Assembly (NCBI RefSeq): GCF_036884255.1
Contig: NZ_CP145605.1
Coordinates: forward strand, 5,332,001 to 5,396,000
Length of the DNA: 64,000 nt
From: Paenibacillus tundrae
GTDB taxonomy: Bacteria > Bacillota > Bacilli > Paenibacillales > Paenibacillaceae
Reading direction: 5' to 3'
Below the pieces are notes generated by a model, which worked only from the letters and a program-made list of their open reading frames with translations, made no database searches and had not been told where the DNA came from. Positions 27,101 to 36,275 of the stretch are shown piece by piece; the stretch's first letter is position 1, and every line of letters starts with the position of its first letter. The position numbers and the translations under genes are program-made.

Positions 27101-27994
27101 TTAATGATTTCCATTTGTGTTGGGCTGCGTTCCATTGATCTCTGGCATCTCATGCTCTAGGTCAAACACGCCTCCTTGTGAGCCTTCAGATGGGGCCTGC
27201 TGTTGTGAAGGAGCTGAAGGGTTCGTGGATGGAAGACTACCCGGATTGGATGTCACCCCTCCTTCACTTGATACCCCTGAATGACCTGATGGGAGTGCGA
27301 TAGCTGGAGCCTGGCTACCATTGCTGCCTACAGGTTTGCCTTGATTATCGTAGTAGTACATCGGTACATCGCCCACAACGAGCAGGTACGAGATCGGGAT
27401 CTCCGTATCCACCGTCTCAGGCTCCATATCAAATGGCACCACCACAGCAACCTCTGCAATGATGTGAATGTAAACTTCGACCAAGATCATATTGATTCCG
27501 GCATTTTGCTGACGAGTGTTCAGGTCTACTTTTACCGCTCCCTGAGGTTCGATACGAACCGGGATATTGGGGCCAAAAGATGCCATCACAGGGCTGCCTA
27601 ACGCTTGCCCAAGTGGTATTTTCTCTTTTAACATGTGCACATTCTGTAGAGTAGACTGCACGATGTTCATCGTGCTTGCGGTGATTCGCATATGCTCGTT
27701 GTAGTTCAGCATAAAACCAGACACTTTCCCGGCAGTATCCGTCTTCCAATCGATTAAGCCTTCCGTTGTCTTACCTTCTGCGACCTGTGCCGTAATCGCT
27801 TTGTTGATCGCCTCGGTGGCAATCTGCTTCACCCTAATTTTGGCTAGGTGCATTATAGGGGGCTTCATTTTCTTATCCACGTAGGCAAACCCCTGCATCA
27901 AACAAAAAGCAGTTACTAATAAAATGATCAACCACATTTTACGCTTGCCACTTGGCGGTTTACGGCGTCTCCGGCTTCGCCATCTTCTTCTCAT
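27101..27994 (-). CDS. yunB: Sporulation protein YunB
   Basis: A 297-residue protein with a basic start (MRRRWRSRRRRKPP), one membrane segment at about 20-38 and an extracytoplasmic domain (KIRVKQIATEAINKAI, ending in a Pro/Ser-rich tail). This fits YunB, a sigma-E-controlled protein required for normal spores. The C-terminal 70 residues are disordered and rich in Ser, Pro and Gln (PSTNPSAPSQQQAPSEG). The ATG at 27994 follows a GGAGGG. Confidence 0.8.
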   Translation of the reverse strand: MRRRWRSRRRRKPPSGKRKMWLIILLVTAFCLMQGFAYVDKKMKPPIMHLAKIRVKQIATEAINKAITAQVAEGKTTEGLIDWKTDTAGKVSGFMLNYNEHMRITASTMNIVQSTLQNVHMLKEKIPLGQALGSPVMASFGPNIPVRIEPQGAVKVDLNTRQQNAGINMILVEVYIHIIAEVAVVVPFDMEPETVDTEIPISYLLVVGDVPMYYYDNQGKPVGSNGSQAPAIALPSGHSGVSSEGGVTSNPGSLPSTNPSAPSQQQAPSEGSQGGVFDLEHEMPEINGTQPNTNGNH

Positions 27995-28148
27995 CAATTT
28001 AGTGTCCCTCCCCTGCGGGATGAGCTATACGAGGTTGTTCTGACCCGACTAGGTATATGTTATCCTTATGCACTGTTGTCCCGAAAAAGAAGGACAGCAC
28101 CTCTTATATGATAAGTTGGCAAACACACTCGTTTATAAACGACAAAAA

Positions 28149-28188
28149 AAGTGTACCCTCCCACTACATCTGTGGAAGAGTACACTTA
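28149..28188 (-). terminator. Intrinsic terminator after gnd
   Basis: On the minus strand the stem AAGTGTACTCTTCCAC / GTGGGAGGGTACACTT is followed by TTTTTTG. Adjacent bases 28186-28212 hold four copies of the heptamer TTATTAC. Confidence 0.85.
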
Positions 28189-28238
28189 TTACTTATTACT
28201 TATTACTTATTAATTGTTACTGTGGCTAAATATATGAA

Positions 28239-29132
28239 TTAGTTCTTCTCGACAGCGTGACCGCCAAACTCATTACGCAGTGCAGCTACCACTTTACCTG
28301 TGAACGTATCTGTCTCCAGGGAGCGATAACGCATCAACAAGGACAACGCAATAACAGGTGTAGCTGTTTGAAGGTCAAATGCTGTTTCAACTGTCCAACG
28401 TCCTTCACCAGAAGAGTGCATAACACCTTTGATTTCATCCAAGTTTGCATCTTTGGAGAATGCACGCTCTGTCAATTCCATCAACCAAGAACGAATAACG
28501 GAACCGTTGTTCCATACACGTGCAACTTGCTCGAAGTCGAAGTCAAAACCGCTTTTCTCCAATACGTCGAAGCCTTCACCGATAGAAGCCATCATACCGT
28601 ACTCGATACCGTTGTGAACCATTTTGAGGAAGTGACCGCTGCCCGCTTTACCTGCATACAGGTAGCCGTTCTCAACAGAAGTATCTTTGAATGCTGGTTC
28701 AACCACTGCCCATGCTTCTGGGTCGCCACCGATCATGTAACATGCACCGTTACGCGCACCTTCCATACCACCGGAAGTACCTGCGTCCATGTAATGGATG
28801 CCTTGTGGTTTCAACTCTTCATAACGACGGATCGATTCTTTGTAGTGGGAGTTACCCGCTTCAATGATGATGTCGCCTTTAGAGAGAAGTGGGCTAATTT
28901 CAGCCAATACTGCATCTACTACGTTGTGGGGAACCATAATCCACAATACGCGTGGGGATTCAAGAGATGCAACCATTTCTGCATAAGAAGATACGCCTTG
29001 TGCGCCGTATTCTGACATTTCTTTCACAGCTTCAGTGTTCAAGTCGAAAGCTACGACTTCATGTTTGTGATCAATCAAGTTTCTTCCAAGGTTCAATCCC
29101 ATTTTACCTAATCCAACGAGTCCGAGTTTCAT
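28239..29132 (-). CDS. gnd: 6-phosphogluconate dehydrogenase (short form)
   Basis: Decarboxylates 6-phosphogluconate to ribulose 5-phosphate in the oxidative pentose phosphate pathway. The 297-residue protein has the dinucleotide-binding start GLVGLGKMGLNLGRNL, the GAQGVSS context and MVHNGIEYGMM, diagnostic for the family. It is the short (about 300-residue) class, often NAD-linked. It lies head-to-tail with zwf downstream of it in the same direction, separated by about 390 bases. Confidence 0.93.
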   Translation of the reverse strand: MKLGLVGLGKMGLNLGRNLIDHKHEVVAFDLNTEAVKEMSEYGAQGVSSYAEMVASLESPRVLWIMVPHNVVDAVLAEISPLLSKGDIIIEAGNSHYKESIRRYEELKPQGIHYMDAGTSGGMEGARNGACYMIGGDPEAWAVVEPAFKDTSVENGYLYAGKAGSGHFLKMVHNGIEYGMMASIGEGFDVLEKSGFDFDFEQVARVWNNGSVIRSWLMELTERAFSKDANLDEIKGVMHSSGEGRWTVETAFDLQTATPVIALSLLMRYRSLETDTFTGKVVAALRNEFGGHAVEKN

Positions 29133-29159
29133 AATAAATCCTCCTGTAATGTGAACTAT

Positions 29160-29520
29160 GTTTAAATTTTATTTTTGCTCAGATAAGAAAATAAGTACCA
29201 ACACGGACCAAGTAGCCGTTCCGGTGTCGAATCGTTCTTACGATCGCTCTTATCCCCAGATTTTTTTAATCTCCTTTTACAAGAAGAAAATCCGGGGATA
29301 AAGGCGCACGCTTTCGCTTCTCCAGAATCGATCTCGACTCCTCCACTACTTTTCCCCGTCTCATCCAACCCATTTTCAAACCGAACGCCATCTATATTCA
29401 AAAATTTCCACAGCCTTCGAGGTAAAGATAAGCGGAAGGTCTTACGCAAAATTGGAATGGTACAGTTGGAACTTTGAAGCCGTTGCCTCTTATCAAAATT
29501 GAAATCGTAATGTTAAATTG
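29160..29520. repeat. Intergenic region with hairpin, probable Paenibacillus repeat
   Basis: The 390-base gap between zwf and gnd contains a hairpin of ATCCCC-GATTTTT pairing with AAAATC-GGGGAT (29252-29299) with one mismatch. The minus frame at 29162-29449 (95 codons) has no ribosome binding site or known similarity and is judged spurious. The segment recalls dispersed intergenic repeats of Paenibacillus from memory, unverified. Confidence 0.4.
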
Positions 29521-29521
29521 C

Positions 29522-30976
29522 TTACCACCAACGGAATCCATTCTCTGTTGTCAGGCGGTCTGCTGATTCAGGACCATGTGAACCTGCTGCATACGTATCC
29601 AGTGGCACACTACCTTCTTGGAAGGCTTCTTGAATTGGTTGAACCCATTTCCATGCCAACTCAACTTCATTCCAGTGTGCGAAGAAAGTGGAGTCTCCAC
29701 GCATTGCGTCGAAGATCAGATTCTCATAAGCTTCAGGCACATTGCGTTTGCCTGAGCTGAACGTCATACTCATGGGTTCCACTTCACCATGGTTCAATGG
29801 ATTCTTCGCATTTAGTTGAAGCGAGATGCTTTCTCCTGGTCCAATTTCAATGGTTAACAGGTTCGGCTCCATCGTATTCTCGGATTCATGCCCTGTTTTC
29901 AGTGGAGCTTTGAATTCAACGACAATTCGGGTGGATTTCTCAGCCATACGCTTACCTGTACGGATATAGAAAGGAACCTCACTCCAGAATGGATCATCAA
30001 CCCATAACCTTGCGGCTACATAAGTTTCATTCTGAGAACCAGCTGGAATACCAGGCTCGTCCAGATAACCAACAACAGAAGAACCTTGCAGGTCGCCTGC
30101 TGCATATTGAGCACGAACAACTTCAGTAACGATATTCTCTTTCGTTAGTGGACGAAGAGACTCAGCAATTTTACGTTTCTTGAATTGAATTTCTTCCGGT
30201 GTACAACGCTTTGGCAAATGTAAGCCGATCATCATCAGCAACTGAAGCATGTGGTTTTGGAACATGTCACGAAGTGCACCACTTTGGTCATAATAGGCAG
30301 CACGCTCTTCAACACCAACAGTCTCACTTGCTGTAATTTGTACATTGGCAATATAGCGGTTAGACCACAAAGCCTGAATTACTGGATTCGCATAAGTTAA
30401 CGTCTCCATATTCTGAACCATCGGTTTACCAAGGAAGTGGTCAATGCGATAGATTTCTTCTTCTGCAAAGGTATTGCTAAGCTTCTCATTTAATTCACGT
30501 GCGGATTGCAGATCATGTCCAAAAGGTTTTTCGATGATCAGTTTCTTCCAGCCTTTCGTGTTACCGAGTCCACTTTCTTGGATATTCAGTGCGATCGGCT
30601 CGAAGAATTCTGGTGCTACCGACATGTAGAACATGCGATTCTCAGGAATACTAAGTTCTTGCTCACGCTGTTGAACCAACTCAAGCAGTTTGGTGTAATC
30701 TTCAAGCTTCGTATTGTTTAGAGAACAATAGCGGAAAGCCCCAATGAAATCACGTACCTGGGATGCTTCCTCCGGAGTTTGACGTGAAAATTCATGCAAT
30801 GACTTTTCGACATTCGCCTGAAAGTCTGCATCTGACAATTCACGCCGACCCAGACCGATAACGGAAAAGGATTTCGGCATTTTTTGATCCATGTACAAAT
30901 TATATAATGCAGGGTAAATCTTGCGTTTTGCTAAATCGCCTGTTGCCCCAAACAGGACAAATGTCATTGCATCCAT
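29522..30976 (-). CDS. zwf: Glucose-6-phosphate 1-dehydrogenase
   Basis: Oxidises glucose 6-phosphate to 6-phosphogluconolactone with NADP. The 484-residue protein has the start FVLFGATGDLAKRKIYPAL (Rossmann fold), the active-site RIDHFLGKP and the IEKPFGHD motif. The length matches bacterial G6PDH. It is upstream of gnd, on the same strand. Confidence 0.97.
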   Translation of the reverse strand: MDAMTFVLFGATGDLAKRKIYPALYNLYMDQKMPKSFSVIGLGRRELSDADFQANVEKSLHEFSRQTPEEASQVRDFIGAFRYCSLNNTKLEDYTKLLELVQQREQELSIPENRMFYMSVAPEFFEPIALNIQESGLGNTKGWKKLIIEKPFGHDLQSARELNEKLSNTFAEEEIYRIDHFLGKPMVQNMETLTYANPVIQALWSNRYIANVQITASETVGVEERAAYYDQSGALRDMFQNHMLQLLMMIGLHLPKRCTPEEIQFKKRKIAESLRPLTKENIVTEVVRAQYAAGDLQGSSVVGYLDEPGIPAGSQNETYVAARLWVDDPFWSEVPFYIRTGKRMAEKSTRIVVEFKAPLKTGHESENTMEPNLLTIEIGPGESISLQLNAKNPLNHGEVEPMSMTFSSGKRNVPEAYENLIFDAMRGDSTFFAHWNEVELAWKWVQPIQEAFQEGSVPLDTYAAGSHGPESADRLTTENGFRWW

Positions 30977-31390
30977 TGGAGTGCCTCCTGTGCTCTGTGC
31001 AGTATAGTATATGATGTTGCAAAATGTTCAAATCCAAGCATGACAAAAGACGGAATAAGTGGGCATGCTACCCGCCTTGCCTCCGTTTACATATCCGGCC
31101 TGAATTTAACATGGAACATTCCTTCTCTCCACAACTCGTTTGTAGGTTATAAATTGTAACCATTTGAATTAACGTTACCCATATTACACCTGTCGTCACA
31201 ATTCGTCAATAATCATGTCGAACCTGTGAACACCAGTGTTTACAGGGTTTTTCTTTGATGATAACGCTTTATGTGGTAACATTAATAACAATTGGCATGT
31301 GACCTTTTATACATAAAGCAACTAGACACCCAGGTTACAATAAGTATACTAATGCTATAATAAGCATAACCAAACTAAAGGAGTACAATT
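30977..31390. other. Intergenic region between zwf and hxlR-type gene
   Basis: Divergent promoter region. A stem CCTGTGAACAC / GTGTTTACAGG followed by GTTTTTC at 31224-31256 looks like a plus-strand terminator or attenuator in front of the regulator gene, though no plus-strand gene ends there. No gene is supported. Confidence 0.45.
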
Positions 31391-31711
31391 ATGAGCGAGG
31401 ATAAGAATGCCAAGCAAATGTGCGAAAAAGTGGAACAGTCTTATCAGATCATTGGCCGCAAATGGGTAGCCCTCATTATTCATGCGTTGATGGAAGAACC
31501 CAAACGTTTCAGTGAAATTCACGCTTATATCCCTGACTTGAGCAAACGTGTGTTGAATGAACGAATGAAGGAACTTGAGGAAGAAGGACTAGTGGTTCGT
31601 CATGTGGTTACAGAACGTCCGGTTCGGACAGAATATATGTTGTCCCGCAAAGGGACAGAGCTCGGGAGGGCATTAAGTGCCGTGGAACGATGGGCTGATA
31701 AGTGGCTTTAA
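31391..31711 (+). CDS. HxlR family transcriptional regulator
   Basis: A 106-residue winged-helix regulator with the HxlR core: IGRKWVALIIHALMEEPKRF, then FSEIHAYIPDLSKRVLNERM (recognition helix) and the wing GLVVRHVVTERPVRTEY. AAAGGAGTACAATT precedes the ATG. The N-terminal cysteine (CEKVEQSY) is the one that senses electrophiles or redox in several family members. The target is unknown; nothing adjacent is divergent to it except the zwf gene some 400 bases away. Confidence 0.88.
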   Translation: MSEDKNAKQMCEKVEQSYQIIGRKWVALIIHALMEEPKRFSEIHAYIPDLSKRVLNERMKELEEEGLVVRHVVTERPVRTEYMLSRKGTELGRALSAVERWADKWL

Positions 31712-31927
31712 GATGGAGCTAAGCTAGTAGCTGTATTAATATTAGGTTGAAATTCAATTTATATTTTGTGGAAATTTCATTGTTATATTATGTGGATTAT
31801 AGTGAAATTCTAATGTTGGTGCTTAACACTATATGACCAGGAGCGAGCTCGAATCGGCAAGGTTCATTCGTCGTCGTTTGGCATTTTGCTCCTGACTCTT
31901 GTTGCAAAAATAATACAATTACACCAT

Positions 31928-32743
31928 TCACTTTGGTAATGTAAAAATAACCTCCAATGGATCTTTGCCTGCAAAAAATGCATCGTACAATTGCTTCACT
32001 TCAGGTGAATCCAAATCCTTCTCTTGCGAGTTAATCAACTCTTCCAATGTTTCCAGAACGCTTATTTCTCTTGCTGACAGCACCTTTGATTTCAGCAAGA
32101 GGTCTTTTTGATTAGGAAGCAATCCTCTAGGCCAGCAATCCGCATAAACGCCATGGTAAGTATCATACAAGAACGTAATTTGGCTTATGCCAGCATATTT
32201 TCGAACCTGCGGATGCACCAATAACAGAAATTGTGCAATGATCCCAGAACGCCATCTTATACTTGAAATTTCTTTGGCCTCTGTGAGTATTTTTGATTCC
32301 TTACCTAGCGACCCGGTCACATCATCCAGTTCAAATCGGGAAAGAATTGTGATGGTCTTTTCTTTATCCACATGTTTTATTAATTGAATCACGATCTCTT
32401 GTTTACGCACCCCAGCATGAACAAATCCATTTAAACAAGATATAATATCGTCTAAATTAGTAGCATGATCACGTATACATCGGATGTATTCATTGAAAAG
32501 TTCATCAGAATATCTAACACTGTTCTCATCCCAATAATACGATTGAACTATCGTCTCAATTAATGAAGCTCGGTCATATTTATCATCAATTCGTGGTAGA
32601 AGTTCTGTCATATATTCCACAAAATCATCACCACAATATTCTAGAATCGGCGGGATGTATTTTATTTTCTCCAGTAAAACAAAGAATGTCAGATACTCTA
32701 TCGTATCTTTATTTTTGGTTAGATATTTAAGTGCTTCATTCAT
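31928..32743 (-). CDS. Uncharacterised protein, alpha-helical, possible immunity factor
   Basis: A 271-residue protein predicted to be mostly alpha helical (repeated leucine and isoleucine patterns such as ILEYCGDDFVEYMTELLPRI). No motif is recognised. Its start is one base after the stop of the gene at 32745-33044 and has GGAGCTGTATTGAC in front, so the genes are cotranscribed. Such orphans next to DUF7660-like proteins often occur in immunity or toxin-antitoxin arrays; this is inference. Confidence 0.6.
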   Translation of the reverse strand: MNEALKYLTKNKDTIEYLTFFVLLEKIKYIPPILEYCGDDFVEYMTELLPRIDDKYDRASLIETIVQSYYWDENSVRYSDELFNEYIRCIRDHATNLDDIISCLNGFVHAGVRKQEIVIQLIKHVDKEKTITILSRFELDDVTGSLGKESKILTEAKEISSIRWRSGIIAQFLLLVHPQVRKYAGISQITFLYDTYHGVYADCWPRGLLPNQKDLLLKSKVLSAREISVLETLEELINSQEKDLDSPEVKQLYDAFFAGKDPLEVIFTLPK

Positions 32744-32744
32744 G

Positions 32745-33044
32745 TCAATACAGCTCCAATTGTTCTAGCTGTTTCAATGCAATGTGCTGATAAGGCTCGC
32801 ACAGTCTAGTTATTTTTTGAATCAATGCAGGATTCTCTAACTGTTTTTCGTCTGCATAAACTTCTTTCCATATGTCATAGAAACTCACACCATAATGTAT
32901 AGAGGATGTGTTCGCTGGGTCATCTTCATGACTTAATTTGTCGATGAGATCACGTAGACTTAATCTATTTTCAATAAATTGAAAGTAATGATAACCAGGA
33001 AGCAGTTCGATTTCTTCCTCAACAATCAGTTTAGAACTGTCCAT
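32745..33044 (-). CDS. Small uncharacterised protein
   Basis: A 99-residue acidic protein starting MDSSKLIVEEEIELLPGYHYF. The frame opens upstream, but the ATG at 33044 has AGGGAGG at a proper distance, so this start is chosen. No family is recognised. It is in the middle of a three-gene minus-strand cluster (DUF7660-like, this, 271-residue protein). Confidence 0.55.
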   Translation of the reverse strand: MDSSKLIVEEEIELLPGYHYFQFIENRLSLRDLIDKLSHEDDPANTSSIHYGVSFYDIWKEVYADEKQLENPALIQKITRLCEPYQHIALKQLEQLELY

Positions 33045-33093
33045 CCCATGTTCCTCCCTCTTTCTCTCTAACCTTGGTTCTCCACCATAATAT

Positions 33094-33375
33094 CTACTCG
33101 TATCGACTTCCTGTATATAGGACCATTGCAACAAGCTTCCAATCTAAATGTTCTAAATTGGCTCTCTCTGATTCTGGGTACAGCCCATCCATATCCTCAA
33201 TCCATGATGCCATTCCGTTTAAATAATCCTCCAATGAAATGTTCGCCCAATCATCCGCATTGTTCTTCAGATCATCTACTAAAGAGGAAATAAATCGAAC
33301 CATATCTTCTCGATTTTCAATCTTCTCCAGATTCTCATAGATATTAGACATATCATTTGCTTCTGGACTACTCAT
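33094..33375 (-). CDS. DUF7660-like small protein
   Basis: A 94-residue acidic protein containing IENREDMVRFISSLVDDLK, the spaced DDWANISLEDYLNGMASWIEDM and WKLVAMVLYTGSRYE. This pattern matches DUF7660 proteins, small proteins of unknown role often found in immunity-type gene neighbourhoods. The start at 33375 is chosen for the GTGGTG upstream; the frame opens at 33390. It leads the three-gene cluster. Confidence 0.65.
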   Translation of the reverse strand: MSSPEANDMSNIYENLEKIENREDMVRFISSLVDDLKNNADDWANISLEDYLNGMASWIEDMDGLYPESERANLEHLDWKLVAMVLYTGSRYE

Positions 33376-33545
33376 ACTGATCACCACCACTTTCTGATCG
33401 CTATGTATTGTGTCTAGACGCTTTGTTAGGTTTAAGCTTCTAACGTGATTTACAGTTAATTATATGTATATCTCGTTTACTTTACAGTGTAATAAGTCTA
33501 TAGGGTTTATTGGGAAAAGCAAAGTAAAATAGAAACTTCACCCCA

Positions 33546-33588
33546 ACAGAAAAACTGGAGCAGTAGGCGTAACCAGCCCCCAGCTCCA
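33546..33588 (-). terminator. Intrinsic terminator after sigma/anti-sigma operon
   Basis: On the minus strand ACTGGAGCT and GCTCCAGT pair around a loop of about 20 bases and are followed by TTTTTC. It is downstream of the gene at 33724-34467. Confidence 0.65.
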
Positions 33589-33723
33589 GTCGGTGTGTAT
33601 ATAACTGCTTACTTCTTCGTTCATCTCACTTAATAACAACCCAACGCCAGCAAGTGGTAAGCATAAACAAATTGATTTCAAACCCATCTCTTATTCTATT
33701 TCTCACGCTGCCCTCTTCTCTTC

Positions 33724-34467
33724 CTATCGCACACTATAACCGATCTGATCTAAATACGAATAAAATTGCTTACGCACTTGATCCAAATCCTGCTTCTGTT
33801 CTGCTGATAATCGTTCCTCATGAATGCTACCATTCTCGTCCACAACAATGGCTTCATACTTCTCCATGTTCTCGAACAAGACTTGAAATTCAATAAACTC
33901 TTCCTTCGAAAGCATCTCCTCGGCAGCCTTGTATGTTTCCGTACGGAATTGTTGACGGTCCATCAATTCCTTCTCTTCACTCGCACCTTCTAACCGTTCG
34001 AAGAATGGCTCCAAACTTGCCGCCAGTTGATTGTACTTCTCCTGATCCACTGTGCTCCATTGCTCCGGATGCAAGTCTCCTTGTGGATCAGCGTGTGTTA
34101 GAGCCATCTGGCCCAACTGTTTCAGTAGACTCATATACTGCGTGAACTCATCATCACTAAAATACGCCTTGGCTTTCTGGAGCTTCGCTTCCAAACGATT
34201 ATAATCGGCCGCTGTACCTCCCAACACGGTTATGTTTTGTTCAGAACCATAGATATCATCTGCAAGATAGGTGTAGCCTGCATAAGCACCTGTAGGGATA
34301 ATTAGAACCGCTGCGATTACGGCTGCGACTATCCATTTATGTGGACGCCTGTTTCCCATGGACATACTTCGGATAGTTTTGAGCATATTCTCTTTCCCTT
34401 CTTGTGGGTTAGACCAATGTCTTGTCTCCTGGCGATAGGCCGAACGTAATTCATCCTCCAGTTTCAT
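33724..34467 (-). CDS. Membrane-anchored anti-sigma-type protein (DUF3600-like)
   Basis: A 247-residue protein: soluble cytoplasmic N-terminus (MKLEDELRSAYRQETRHWSN), one membrane segment at about 46-66 (WIVAAVIAAVLIIPTGAYAG) and an extracytoplasmic helical domain, similar to DUF3600 proteins. It overlaps the sigma factor gene by four bases and is expected to hold that factor inactive. The extracytoplasmic part would receive the unknown signal. Confidence 0.8.
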   Translation of the reverse strand: MKLEDELRSAYRQETRHWSNPQEGKENMLKTIRSMSMGNRRPHKWIVAAVIAAVLIIPTGAYAGYTYLADDIYGSEQNITVLGGTAADYNRLEAKLQKAKAYFSDDEFTQYMSLLKQLGQMALTHADPQGDLHPEQWSTVDQEKYNQLAASLEPFFERLEGASEEKELMDRQQFRTETYKAAEEMLSKEEFIEFQVLFENMEKYEAIVVDENGSIHEERLSAEQKQDLDQVRKQFYSYLDQIGYSVR

Positions 34468-35045
34468 GCCAATCCTCCACCCTTCCTATTTTCAAATGAA
34501 TAGATCATACTTTTCTTCTGGCGTAACTTAGTCAGTGCAGCATGAATTCGAGATTTAACCGTACCGAGCGGAATATCTAGAATCCAGGCAATTTCTTCTT
34601 GGGTGTATTCGTTTAAATAGTGCAGGGTAACCACTTGCTGCAATTTGTATGGCAACCGACGTACTTGTTCTAGCAGAGGCTGATGTGCCAATTTACTGAT
34701 TAGATCAACAGAGAAATCAATCTCCATGCCAGTGTCTGATTTCTCTATCCGTTGATTAAACCGAAATTGGGTCAGCCTCCGTCGCCGATAATTTTTCACC
34801 TGACGCATCGTTATACCCATAAGCCACGGACGAAAAGCACGCTCCGCATCATATCGGTCCAATGACCGATACGCCTGAATATAAATATCCTGCACCAAAT
34901 CTTCCGTATCAGAGACATGATTAATCAGAAACCGGACAGTCCGGTACACATCTGTTACCGTTCTTTCATACAACTCTCCATAGGCTTCATCATCACCAGC
35001 TCGTGTTAACGCTACAAGTTCTATGTATTCGTGTTCCTCTCTCAT
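34464..35045 (-). CDS. ECF-type RNA polymerase sigma factor
   Basis: A 193-residue sigma-70 family factor with region 2 (DLVQDIYIQAYRSLDRYD) and region 4 (YKLQQVVTLHYLNEYTQEEIAWI, LGTVKSRIHAALTKLRQK). It lacks regions 1 and 3, as in extracytoplasmic function factors. GAGGAGAGG lies before the ATG at 35045. It is cotranscribed with its membrane anti-sigma partner; the regulon and trigger are unknown. Confidence 0.93.
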   Translation of the reverse strand: MREEHEYIELVALTRAGDDEAYGELYERTVTDVYRTVRFLINHVSDTEDLVQDIYIQAYRSLDRYDAERAFRPWLMGITMRQVKNYRRRRLTQFRFNQRIEKSDTGMEIDFSVDLISKLAHQPLLEQVRRLPYKLQQVVTLHYLNEYTQEEIAWILDIPLGTVKSRIHAALTKLRQKKSMIYSFENRKGGGLA

Positions 35046-35287
35046 CAGCCAGCCCCTCTCCTCTATTCACTATATATTGGCATAACGAGCCCATATCGTT
35101 CGATTTATTTTAGAATTCATATTCATGTTGCTTCGTTAGCAATGGCAATGAGACATAGGAAAAAGCCTACCCTGTAACAGCAAAGATGGATTACCCCACC
35201 ATTTGTGTTGGATAAGCTTGCATTTTTTTGTTATACATTAGAATGAAATATACGGATTGTTTTGTAGCTTACTTAACTTAATCCCTT

Positions 35288-35701
35288 CTAGTTTCCTTTT
35301 GATTTTTCCTCAAGATAATCTTCGTACTCATAAAATGCTTCTTCACTATTTGCCAGTAAACATATGACAGTATAAGATATTATGCCTGTCCATTTTTTTA
35401 TTAACTGTTTTTGTTCCTCCGTCATTACGGTTTCTAACATGCCACCTTTTTCAACCCACATGTTAGAATAGTGCTGCATTCCCCATACATCAGAAATTAA
35501 ATCATGATTAAGCTCTTTATTTTTAAAATCTGAAGTTAAGACTTTTAAACATTCCATTATTTCTATAAAATTTTCATCTGACAACCTTCCAATAAATGGT
35601 CTTAGCATTCCTAAAAATCCACTTTTCCATTTTTCGTTATAAATATCCGAATTACGCCCAGAATGATAACTCAATAACTCTAGAGCTTCTTTTTTAGTCA
35701 T
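35288..35701 (-). CDS. Uncharacterised protein, possible immunity protein
   Basis: A 137-residue helical protein (MTKKEALELLSYHSGRNSD...) with no recognised motif. AGGAGATTGAATAATT precedes the ATG at 35701. Its size and acidic, helical nature are like many immunity proteins of polymorphic toxins, which is inference only. It stands alone. Confidence 0.55.
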   Translation of the reverse strand: MTKKEALELLSYHSGRNSDIYNEKWKSGFLGMLRPFIGRLSDENFIEIMECLKVLTSDFKNKELNHDLISDVWGMQHYSNMWVEKGGMLETVMTEEQKQLIKKWTGIISYTVICLLANSEEAFYEYEDYLEEKSKGN

Positions 35702-36066
35702 AATTATTCAATCTCCTATCCATCCTATTATTAAATTTATTTTTTCAATAAGCTATAATGGCTTTTAGCGGAATATTTCATTTAATTAAGGCTTCTTGAT
35801 CAGCCAATAAATAAGAATGTTCTACCTAAATCAACTTTTCACCTCCCATCAGCTTAAAACAGGATACATAAAATTGTAGAGTGACGAACCTCTTTCGGAC
35901 GCTGAGAGATGGGTAATCAACATAATCCGTCTAATGAAACGGCTACTCACTATATACAATATCACCACGTACATATCCCTGAAGGACACCCGTACCTTGA
36001 CCCTAGTTATATTCCATGTTACGTTTTCTATATTAAATTATTGAGCTTTTAAAGGGGGATCCGGTG
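35702..36066. other. Region with a 47-codon ORF upstream of the ABC-F gene
   Basis: A plus-strand ORF at 35909-36052 would encode 47 residues (MGNQHNPSNETATHYIQYHH...). It has only a weak ribosome binding site (GCTGAGAG). It is followed by AAAGGGGG, the strong ribosome binding site of the next small ORF. No other feature is supported. Confidence 0.4.
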
Positions 36067-36180
36067 ATGACTGAATTAGAAATCGTGGATGTTTATGTGA
36101 ACCTGTCAACAAACATCAACACTGGCATGGTTCACAACATAACTAATCAGAATCCGGCACTTTATCCTCCTACTATATAG
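36067..36180 (+). CDS. Candidate small peptide (37 residues) in the ABC-F leader
   Basis: A 37-residue ORF (MTELEIVDVYVNLSTNINTG...) with AAAGGGGG eight bases before the ATG, a very good ribosome binding site. It has no homology I recognise. It lies about 280 bases upstream of an Lsa-like ABC-F gene, where regulatory leader peptides are known in related resistance genes (such as the vmlR and msr families). An AT-rich spacer with an imperfect AAAAAGGC / GGGGCTTTTTT hairpin follows at 36245-36275. Confidence 0.4.
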   Translation: MTELEIVDVYVNLSTNINTGMVHNITNQNPALYPPTI

Positions 36181-36244
36181 AGTTACTTGGCACTAAATCC
36201 TAGTCGCTAGGTTACTTCACCGTATAATTAGGTTGATGTTACGC

Positions 36245-36275
36245 AAAAAGGCACCGGAGAATGGGGCTTTTTTGT
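36245..36275 (+). promoter_or_regulatory. Possible attenuator hairpin before ABC-F gene
   Basis: The sequence AAAAAGGCACCGG, GAAT, then GGGGCTTTTTT forms an imperfect stem followed by T residues. It is located between the small ORF and the ABC-F gene, where an antibiotic-responsive attenuator would be expected. The stem has mismatches, so this is a weak call. Confidence 0.35.

Noticed and set aside
28186..28212. CRISPR-like or regulatory repeat from TTATTAC copies
   Set aside because: Copies are directly adjacent 7-mers without spacers, so it is a simple tandem repeat.
29162..29449. 95-codon minus-strand ORF between gnd and zwf
   Set aside because: No ribosome binding site, odd composition, and it sits on a hairpin-bearing intergenic stretch.
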